Source of the DNA: Patescibacteria group bacterium | GTDB lineage: Bacteria; Patescibacteriota; Patescibacteriia; Magasanikbacterales; UBA922 | Direction: 5' to 3' | DNA: 48,165 nucleotides | Assembly: GCA_028687045.1 (NCBI GenBank) | Contig: JAQUAW010000006.1 | Location: 1-48,165, forward strand | Shown here: piece by piece, positions 27,917-35,663 of the stretch | Position numbering within the stretch: the first letter of the stretch is position 1 | How the letters are laid out: every line of letters starts with the position of its first letter | Made by a program: the position numbers and the translations under genes | Notes under the pieces: generated by a model | Told to the model about the DNA's origin: nothing | Database searches by the model: none | Seen by the model: only the letters and a program-made list of their open reading frames with translations

Positions 27917-28825
27917 ATGCCTGTCAAAAAATCTGTTTCTACTGATAGTAGAAAAAGTATGGCTCCTTTGTCTGACATGTCTATGTCTCCGATGTCAGAA
28001 ATGACAAAAAATTGTGGTCATGGACATTTGGGTATGGGTCATCATTGTAAGAGTCACGGTTGTCATTTTAGTTACAAATTACTAAAAACTTTTTTTGGTA
28101 TTTTGTTAGTCTATGTTATAATTTTGGTTGGTTCACTAATTCGCAATGAAATAAAAAAGTATGATTTCATTGGTGTGGCCCCAGAAAATGTTAGTGATCG
28201 TCAATTAAATATTTCTGCCGAAGGTAAGGTAGATGTGAAACCAGATGTTAGTCAAATAACTGTGGGAAATAGTTTAAGAGAGGCTACATCAGTAGAAGCT
28301 ACTACAAAAAATGATAAGCTTATTGCTGACTTTGTAAACAAAGTAAAAGCTTTAGGAATTGATGTCGCTGATATCAAGACGGAATCTCAAATAATGTATC
28401 CAGAGTATAATTATAAAGAAGATGGTACAAAAGAGCTTGTTGGTTATAATATCACTCAAAATGTTACTGTCAAAGTTAGAAATGATGTTAACAAAGCTAG
28501 TCAAGTTGTAGCTCTTGCTGGACAAGTTGGTTTGAATACTATTGGTGGCGTAGAATCTGTGATAGATGATACTGAAATTTATCTTGATCAAGCTCGTCAG
28601 CAAGCTGTAAAAAAGGCTCAAGCTAAAGCTAAAGAATTATCCAAAATGTTGGGTGTTCAACTTATTGGTGTAATTTCTTATAATGAATATGTACCAGAGT
28701 CTTATCCTATGTATGACGAAGGTTTGGCTATGAAGTCATCTGTGGGTATGGGTGGTGGACCTACTATTGAACCAGGCACAAGTGAGGTTACTATGAATGT
28801 AAATATCACTTATAGAATACAATAA
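27917..28825 (+). CDS. SIMPL (DUF541) domain membrane-anchored protein
   Basis: TM LLKTFFGILLVYVIILVGSLI; LNISAEGKVDVKPDVSQITVG...YNITQNVTVKVRN. Confidence 0.85.
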   Translation: MPVKKSVSTDSRKSMAPLSDMSMSPMSEMTKNCGHGHLGMGHHCKSHGCHFSYKLLKTFFGILLVYVIILVGSLIRNEIKKYDFIGVAPENVSDRQLNISAEGKVDVKPDVSQITVGNSLREATSVEATTKNDKLIADFVNKVKALGIDVADIKTESQIMYPEYNYKEDGTKELVGYNITQNVTVKVRNDVNKASQVVALAGQVGLNTIGGVESVIDDTEIYLDQARQQAVKKAQAKAKELSKMLGVQLIGVISYNEYVPESYPMYDEGLAMKSSVGMGGGPTIEPGTSEVTMNVNITYRIQ

Positions 28826-28835
28826 TTAGATAAAT

Positions 28836-28868
28836 AAAAGACAGCCTTTCCTAAAGGCTGTTTTTTTT
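28836..28868 (+). terminator. Intrinsic terminator
   Basis: aaaagacagcctttcctaaaggctgtttttttt. Confidence 0.85.
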
Positions 28869-28899
28869 GGTATAATGTAGCAAAGGCTTGAAAGGCCAA

Positions 28900-28923
28900 A
28901 AAAGCTTGAAATGCTTAAAAGGC
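28900..28923. repeat. 24-bp direct repeat, copy 1 (aaaagcttgaaatgcttaaaaggc)
   Basis: Identical to 42988-43011. Confidence 0.8.
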
Positions 28924-29000
28924 TTTTTTATTTTAATTTTAAATTATTTTTTTAAAACCTAGGTAAACCTAATACCCAAAACCTAGGAACCTAATTACTA

Positions 29001-30263
29001 ATGTTTATGAAAAACACTGAAATCAAAAAAATTGTTTCCAGAGAGATATTGGATTCACGAGGTAATCCGACACTAGAGACTAAAGTATATTTAGAAGGTG
29101 GAGCTATTGGAAAAGCTGCTGTACCATCAGGAGCTTCAACTGGCACTCATGAAGCTTTGGAGCTTCGTGACAATGCCAAACGTTTTGGTGGTAAAGGAGT
29201 TCTCAAAGCTGTCAAAAATGTTAATACCACAATTGCTAAAGCTTTATTAGGAGTGGATGTTTTGGATCAAAGAAATATTGATAAGATAATGATTGAACTT
29301 GATGGCACAGACAACAAAAGAAAATTGGGTGCCAATGCAATACTTTCAGTTTCTCTGGCTTGTGCCAGGGCTGGTGCTAAAGTTCTGAAAAAACCATTAT
29401 ACAAATATATTCGTAGTGCTTATAATTTACCAGAAAAAAATTGGCGTATGCCGATTGCCACTATGAATATTTTGAATGGTGGTAGGCATGCTGACAACAA
29501 TCTAAGTTGTCAGGAATTCATGATTATTCCAATTCACAAAAAATTTGCCGAGCGTGTCAGAATGGGTTCACAAATTTTCCATTCTCTCAAAGCAATTTTG
29601 AATGACAAAGGTTATACGACTTCGGTAGGGGACGAAGGTGGTTTTGCGCCAGATTTACTAAACAATGAAAGAGCTATACAGCTGGTAATAAAAGCAATAC
29701 AAGTTTCAGGTTTTGAACCTGGTAAAAATGTTTTTCTTGGTTTTGATATTGCTGCTTCAGAGTTTTATCGTAAAGGAAAATATTATTTTACTAGTCCATC
29801 TCAACCTTCTACAGCTGAAAAGATGATTAGAATTTTGGAAACTTGGATTAGAAAATATCCTATACTTTCTATAGAAGATCCTTTGGCTGAAGATGATTGG
29901 GAAAATTGGGCTCTTCTTACTAAAAAATTTGGTAAGAAAGTAACTATTGTAGGTGATGATTTATTTGTGACCAATGTTAATCGTATCCAAAAAGGAATTG
30001 ACGAAAAAGTGGGTAATGCTGTTTTGATAAAGCTAAACCAAATTGGAACGTTGACTGAAACAATTGACGCTATTTATTTAGCTAAGAAAAATGGTTACAA
30101 AGTTTCTGTGTCACATCGTTCAGGTGAAACAGCTGATACTTTCATTGCTGACTTGGCGGTGGCTGTTAATTCTGAGTTTATCAAGAGTGGTTCAATGAGT
30201 AGATCTGAGAGAGTAGAGAAGTATAATAGATTGATGGAGATTGAGGAAGAACTTGGCGTTTAA
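29001..30263 (+). CDS. eno: Enolase
   Basis: SREILDSRGNPTLET; GAPSGASTGTHEA-like VPSGASTGTHEALELRD; VGDDLFVTN; VSHRSGETADTFIADLAV. Confidence 0.97.
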   Translation: MFMKNTEIKKIVSREILDSRGNPTLETKVYLEGGAIGKAAVPSGASTGTHEALELRDNAKRFGGKGVLKAVKNVNTTIAKALLGVDVLDQRNIDKIMIELDGTDNKRKLGANAILSVSLACARAGAKVLKKPLYKYIRSAYNLPEKNWRMPIATMNILNGGRHADNNLSCQEFMIIPIHKKFAERVRMGSQIFHSLKAILNDKGYTTSVGDEGGFAPDLLNNERAIQLVIKAIQVSGFEPGKNVFLGFDIAASEFYRKGKYYFTSPSQPSTAEKMIRILETWIRKYPILSIEDPLAEDDWENWALLTKKFGKKVTIVGDDLFVTNVNRIQKGIDEKVGNAVLIKLNQIGTLTETIDAIYLAKKNGYKVSVSHRSGETADTFIADLAVAVNSEFIKSGSMSRSERVEKYNRLMEIEEELGV

Positions 30264-30281
30264 AATTGTATATATCATAAG

Positions 30282-30378
30282 GGATACGAAATACGAAAAT
30301 TTACGAAAGTACGAACTAGTAAATTTTCGTAATTTCGCCTACCTGCCGGCAGGCAGGTACCTTTCGTATTTCGTATCC
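30282..30378. repeat. Nested inverted repeat enclosing a GC-rich palindrome
   Basis: GGATACGAAATACGAAA (30282-30298) / TTTCGTATTTCGTATCC (30362-30378), inner TACGAAAATTTAC/GTAAATTTTCGTA, core cctgccggcagg (30342-30353). Confidence 0.8.
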
Positions 30379-30411
30379 AATTGAATTTATACATTTATAC
30401 AAAAACAAATT

Positions 30412-31995
30412 ATGTCAAAAGAGACTAACAATAAAATTAAAAAAGAAACTTCAAAGGATAAACCCGTCGTCTTCATGATCCTCGATGGTTTTGGTTTGGC
30501 TGATCCAAAAAATACCGGCAATGCTATCACACCAGATACTGCTCCCAACATTTTTTCATACATCAAAAAATATTCTAGTACAGAGATAAAAGCTTGTGGA
30601 GTTGATGTTGGACTTTTTCCTCATCAAGAAGGAAATTCTGAAGCAGGACATTTGAATATTGGCGCTGGAAGAGTAGTTGAACAAGATTTGGTGCGTATTT
30701 CTAGTGCTATCAAAGATGGTACATTTTTCAAAAATGATTCTTTTCGTCATGCGCTTTTTCATGCCAAAAAATATAATAGTGCGGTGCATTTGATGGGACT
30801 TTTGACAGATGGTCAAAGTGCTCATTCTAATCCGGAACATGTTTATTCATTGCTTGAATATTTTCGTAAACAAAAACAAAAAAAAGTTTTTCTTCATTTA
30901 TTTACTGATGGACGTGATTCTTCTACCCATGGTGCGGTGAATTTTTTGCGTCTATTACGTAAAAATATGCAAAATGGTGAGGAAATAGCTACTATAATGG
31001 GTAGGTTTTATGGTATGGACAGAAACAAAATGTGGGGTAGAACAGAGCAAGCTTACAATGCTATGGTTTTGGGTGAAGGCTTTTCAACAGAAAGTGCTGA
31101 AGAAGCAAATTCGCAAGCTTATAATAGAGATGAAACTGATGAATACATTTTGCCAACAGTTATTACTAAAGGTGGCAAACCTATTGCAACCATAAAAGAT
31201 AATGACGTGATTTTCTTTTTTAATGCCAGAAGTGACAGGGCTAGACAAATCACCAAAGCTTTTGTACAAAAAGATTTTCAAAAAATGAAACAAGGTGCTT
31301 TCAAAAGAAAAAAAATTTCCAAAAATATTCGTTTTGTAGCGATGACCGATTTTGGTCCAGATTTGCCAGGTATTTTTACAGCTTTTCCAAGTCCTGATTT
31401 CAAAAATTGTTTGGCCAAAGCTATTGGAGAAAATTATAGACAACTTTATATTTCAGAAACTGAAAAATATGCGCATGTAACTTATTTTATCAATGGGGGT
31501 TATTCTCTACCTATCAATGGTGAAAAAAGACAAATGGTGAAATCGGGTGCTCACTATTCGTATGCCGATAAACCAGAGATGCATGCAAAAGAAATTACTG
31601 ACATTATTTTGAATTATTTAGAAAATAATACTTACAATTTTGTCACAGTCAATTATCCAAATGCTGATATGGTTGGGCATACTGGTAATTTTGAAGCTAC
31701 TCAAAAAGCAGTAAAGATACTTGACGAACAGGTCAAAAGGCTGGTAGATTATGTGTTGTCACGTGATGGTAAATTATTTATTACAGCTGATCACGGTAAT
31801 GCGGAAAAAATGTTTGATGAAAAAACTGGTGAAATTATGACTTCTCACACTACCAATCATGTCCCTTTTATTTTGATAAGTAACGAAAAAAATCAAAAAA
31901 TCAAAACAGGAAGATTGTCAGATATTGCGCCAACTATTTTGAAAGTATTAGAAATTGAGAAGCCTGATGAGATGACGGGTAAGAGCCTTCTATAA
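30412..31995 (+). CDS. gpmI: 2,3-bisphosphoglycerate-independent phosphoglycerate mutase
   Basis: MILDGFGL, GNSEAGHLNIGAGR, TDGRDS, FFNARSDRARQ, NADMVGHTGN, TADHGNAEKM, SHTTNHVPF. Confidence 0.95.
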   Translation: MSKETNNKIKKETSKDKPVVFMILDGFGLADPKNTGNAITPDTAPNIFSYIKKYSSTEIKACGVDVGLFPHQEGNSEAGHLNIGAGRVVEQDLVRISSAIKDGTFFKNDSFRHALFHAKKYNSAVHLMGLLTDGQSAHSNPEHVYSLLEYFRKQKQKKVFLHLFTDGRDSSTHGAVNFLRLLRKNMQNGEEIATIMGRFYGMDRNKMWGRTEQAYNAMVLGEGFSTESAEEANSQAYNRDETDEYILPTVITKGGKPIATIKDNDVIFFFNARSDRARQITKAFVQKDFQKMKQGAFKRKKISKNIRFVAMTDFGPDLPGIFTAFPSPDFKNCLAKAIGENYRQLYISETEKYAHVTYFINGGYSLPINGEKRQMVKSGAHYSYADKPEMHAKEITDIILNYLENNTYNFVTVNYPNADMVGHTGNFEATQKAVKILDEQVKRLVDYVLSRDGKLFITADHGNAEKMFDEKTGEIMTSHTTNHVPFILISNEKNQKIKTGRLSDIAPTILKVLEIEKPDEMTGKSLL

Positions 31996-32123
31996 AAGTT
32001 GTGGTGTTGAAGAAATAAATTCGGATATCCGGATAATCCAGATTTACGGATGTGAACTACATTAAATTTTATTTCTGATATTAGTTTTATATTCGTGTTA
32101 TACTTTTTATTAAAAAATCATCT

Positions 32124-33707
32124 ATGAATGAAAGTCGTCGTCCAAAACCTGCTGTTTTACTTACTTTGAGTGGTTGGGGATTAGCTCCAAATACTCCTGG
32201 TAATGCTATCACCAAAGCACGTACCCCAAATTTCGATAGATTCACTAGAGAATATCCAGTGATGAGTTTAGGTGCTTCTGGATCAGACGTGGGTTTATTA
32301 GATTTTGAAGCTGGTAATTCTCGTATAGGACATTTGAATCTGGGTGCTGGTAGAATTTATCAAAAAATTTTGCCACGTATCAATCAAGCTATAAAAGATG
32401 GTAGTTTTTATGGAAGACATTCTTTGAATGCTGCTATCCAAAATGCTTTGGATAATAATTCTACTTTGCATATTATTACCATGTTTGGTAATCAAATTCA
32501 AAATGCCAATGATGAACATTTTTTTGCACTTTTGGAAATGGCTAAAGCTGGCGGTATAAAAAAAGTTTTGGTGCATGCTATCTTGGATGGTGAAGATGAT
32601 ATTTATAATAATGCCAAAAATCATATCCAAAAAATAGAAGAAAGAATGAAAGAATTTGGTGTTGGTAAAATAGTTTCTTTGTCGGGTCGTTATTATGCTT
32701 TGGACAATGGACGTCATTGGGATAGAACACAAATTGTCTATGATGCTATGGTTAATGGCAAAACAAAATATGTTTTTTCTGATGCCACAAGTGCTTTGCA
32801 AGATTCTTATAATAGACAAGTATATGATAGAGATTTTGTGCCAGCTATTATTGGTGTAGAGGCTGGTAGCACAATTATAAAAAATAATGATTCAGTAATT
32901 TTTGCTAATTTTGGGGCAAGTTTATGTAGACAGTTGACCAAAGCTTTTGTTTTGCCAGCTTTTCCAAAATTTGAACGTAGTTATTTGCGAAATTTGTGTT
33001 TTGTGACAATGACAGATTATGAAAAAGAAATACCTACTTTGGTAGCTTTCCCACGTTCTTATATTCATAATTCATTGGGAGAAGTTTTGACCAAAGCTGG
33101 TTTGAGTCAAATTAGAATAGCTGAAACCGAAAAATATGCCTGTGTTACAACTTTTTTCAATGGTATGTATGATGAGAAATTTGCTAATGCTGAGTGGAAA
33201 ATGATTCCTTCAAAAAAATTATCACAATATGATAATGAACCTGAGATGTCTGCTCATAAAATATCTAGTGAAATAATAAAATCTATTAAATCAGAAAAAT
33301 ATGATTTTATTTTGGCTAATTTTGCTAATGCTGATGCTGTATCTCGAACTGGTAATTTGTCAGCTACTGTCAAAGCTTGCGAAATCTTGGATAAAGAAAT
33401 TGGCAGAATAGCTGATTATGTGTTGGCTGAAGATGGTGTATTGTTTATTACTTCTGATCATGGTAATGCTGAAAGTGTTTTGAATATGCAAACTGGTAGT
33501 ACTGACAAAACTCCTAGTACCAACAATGTGCCATTTTTTATTATAAAAGAAAGTCTCTTTGGTATGTCTGGTAGAGCAGGCGATCCTCCAGATAATGATC
33601 TTAGTTTGTTGCCAAAGGCTGGTATTTTGGCTGATGTGGCACCAACTATTTTGAAAGTTTTGGGAATAGACAAACCGGAGGAGATGACGGGGGAGAGTTT
33701 AATTTAA
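32124..33707 (+). CDS. iPGM paralogue with several catalytic/metal-ligand residues replaced (probable pseudoenzyme)
   Basis: LSGWGL, GNSRIGHLNLGAGR, NADAVSRTGN, TSDHGNAESV, TPSTNNVPF; full length relative to gpmI. Confidence 0.85.
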   Translation: MNESRRPKPAVLLTLSGWGLAPNTPGNAITKARTPNFDRFTREYPVMSLGASGSDVGLLDFEAGNSRIGHLNLGAGRIYQKILPRINQAIKDGSFYGRHSLNAAIQNALDNNSTLHIITMFGNQIQNANDEHFFALLEMAKAGGIKKVLVHAILDGEDDIYNNAKNHIQKIEERMKEFGVGKIVSLSGRYYALDNGRHWDRTQIVYDAMVNGKTKYVFSDATSALQDSYNRQVYDRDFVPAIIGVEAGSTIIKNNDSVIFANFGASLCRQLTKAFVLPAFPKFERSYLRNLCFVTMTDYEKEIPTLVAFPRSYIHNSLGEVLTKAGLSQIRIAETEKYACVTTFFNGMYDEKFANAEWKMIPSKKLSQYDNEPEMSAHKISSEIIKSIKSEKYDFILANFANADAVSRTGNLSATVKACEILDKEIGRIADYVLAEDGVLFITSDHGNAESVLNMQTGSTDKTPSTNNVPFFIIKESLFGMSGRAGDPPDNDLSLLPKAGILADVAPTILKVLGIDKPEEMTGESLI

Positions 33708-33746
33708 GCACAAACCATATAACACACATCACATATCAAAAATTTT

Positions 33747-34097
33747 ATGAATGTATTTCATGATATTTTGAAGAAAAAAATTACAGATTATGTATTGTCT
33801 GGATACATTATTTCTAGAAAATTTCCAAGTGATGAAAGATATGCTTTAACCTCTCAATGTCGTAGAGCTATGGTTTCTGTATTGTTAAATTATGTAGAAG
33901 GTTTTGCTAGGAAAAAGAGAAAAGTGATGGTCAGTTTTTATGAGATATCTTATGGATCTTTGCAAGAATCAATTACCACTTTTTATTTGGCATGTAATTT
34001 GGGTTATATTTCTACGAAAGAATATATAAGTATGTTTTATAGAAAAGAAGAACTTGCCAAAATGTTGTGGTCAACAATAAGTAACTTAGAAAAATAA
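33747..34097 (+). CDS. Four-helix-bundle (S23/IVP-like) protein
   Basis: FPSDERYALTSQCRRAMVSVLLNYVEGFARKKRKVMVSFYEISYGSLQESITTFYLACNLGYIS. Confidence 0.85.
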   Translation: MNVFHDILKKKITDYVLSGYIISRKFPSDERYALTSQCRRAMVSVLLNYVEGFARKKRKVMVSFYEISYGSLQESITTFYLACNLGYISTKEYISMFYRKEELAKMLWSTISNLEK

Positions 34098-34124
34098 AAC
34101 ACGAATATTTCTATCGTGTTTTTT
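34096..34124 (+). terminator. Intrinsic terminator
   Basis: aaaacacgaatatttctatcgtgtttttt. Confidence 0.75.
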
Positions 34125-34159
34125 GTTTGTCATGTGTTACATGTCTTGTGTTATGTGAT

Positions 34160-35320
34160 CTATTTATTTATCTCATTTTTTATATGTGCTACAATTTCTT
34201 CTTCTACTTCATGTAAACTCTTGCCACTAATTTCAAATTTGCTTTCATTTTCATCACCTTCAGCTGAATATTTTTTCATTATTTCTGTGGCGTGATGTTG
34301 TGGTAAGATACGTAATGTTCCAGATATTTTTTCGCCATCGTCTGGATCTTCGTGTAAGAGTAGTACAAACTGTGCAGAAGGTGAGGTCGTAATTAATTCA
34401 TCTATGATATTGTTTAGATCTTCTTTTTTGGCGCCACTTCTGACGAAATCATCGCGAGTAATAGTTGACCAGACAAAATTATTTGCTTTGTCTTCTTTCA
34501 AGTGACTGAGGACTGAACCCCAGATTTTGAAAGTAGCAATAGATTTGGTTTGGTAAAGATTTTTTATAATAAAAGCACGGTCTGCACCTAAGTCAACTAG
34601 TTTACTAGCGACTTGCAAAGTCTGAGGACGTACTTTGTTTTTTTTGAAACTGTTTGTTCCGGCGACAATGCCAGTAAGTAAAGATTGAGCAATATGACGA
34701 TTGATTAATTCTTCTTGAGATTTTTGTAAGAGTTCAAAAATAATTTCAGCACTAGTACTCGCTGGTAAGTCAATTATATTGATTTGGCCATAATGTTCAT
34801 TGTTGGCTTGGTGATCAATGTTGATGATTGGTTTGCTATAAAAGAAATTTTCGTGGTCAGTGTATATATTACCAAGAGAAGACAAATCAGGTGTATCAAT
34901 AGTAATTATCAAATCATATTTAAAATCACTTTGGCTAGTTTGGATATCTTCTCTATTGATATAACCATTTTTTGGAGTCAAAAAAATTCTTAAATTATTA
35001 TCTTTAGTGTCATAACTGAGTTCAGAGATACCAGTTTTTTCAATATCAATACTTATGATGAAGTTGTTTAAACCATCGAAGCTGGACTTTATTTTGTTGG
35101 AGTGTTTTAAGAATGTAAATTGGCTAGGTAACACAAAATCAGCACAGACTATTTCTACGTGTTTACCAAGTTGCTCCAAAAAGAGTTTTAGTGCCAAAGC
35201 ACTACCGATAGCATCACCGTCAAAATGTTTCTTGAAAGTAATTAAGATTTTTTTCTTATCTTCTATCGCTTTTGTGAATTGTTCAGTTTTTGCAAGTGCC
35301 ATAGTTTTTGTTACACTCAA
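34160..35320 (-). CDS. DHH-family phosphoesterase (NrnA-like), DHQ at the DHH motif
   Basis: ITFKKHFDGDAIGSALALKLFLEQLGK; IIVTIDTPDL-like LIITIDTPDLSSLG; INIDHQANNEHYGQINI. Confidence 0.8.
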   Translation of the reverse strand: MSVTKTMALAKTEQFTKAIEDKKKILITFKKHFDGDAIGSALALKLFLEQLGKHVEIVCADFVLPSQFTFLKHSNKIKSSFDGLNNFIISIDIEKTGISELSYDTKDNNLRIFLTPKNGYINREDIQTSQSDFKYDLIITIDTPDLSSLGNIYTDHENFFYSKPIINIDHQANNEHYGQINIIDLPASTSAEIIFELLQKSQEELINRHIAQSLLTGIVAGTNSFKKNKVRPQTLQVASKLVDLGADRAFIIKNLYQTKSIATFKIWGSVLSHLKEDKANNFVWSTITRDDFVRSGAKKEDLNNIIDELITTSPSAQFVLLLHEDPDDGEKISGTLRILPQHHATEIMKKYSAEGDENESKFEISGKSLHEVEEEIVAHIKNEINK

Positions 35321-35519
35321 ACATTTAGATATAAATATCTAGGTGTAGCAACCCTTTTTGGCTACTTTGGTAAAAAAGGGGGATAGGAGATTATAGCCTA
35401 AAACTAAAAATATGTCAATACAGCCTAATATTGGCTGTCTTTTCCAACTATTTGGCTAACTCTAGGCAATTTCTTGCATTTTCATGGTAATTATAGTATT
35501 ATTGTTAGTGAGTTGTTAT

Positions 35520-35621
35520 ATACTAATATACGAATTCATTCGAATTATACAAATATTACTAATACTTACTTAGTAAAGATTAGTAATATTTGTATAATTG
35601 GTATTATTAGTATATTGGTAT
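35520..35621. repeat. AT-rich long inverted repeat element, copy 2
   Basis: AATTATACAAATATTACTAAT (35543-35563) / ATTAGTAATATTTGTATAATT (35579-35599) perfect 21 bp; outer ATACTAATATAC / GTATATTGGTAT. Confidence 0.8.
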
Positions 35622-35663
35622 GACTTTTAACTTTTTAACTTTAAGAACTTTATAAACTAATGT

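Noticed and set aside
30556-33673. Several antisense ORFs opposite gpmI and its paralogue
   Set aside because: Shadow ORFs; the paralogous sense frames fully explain the coding signal.
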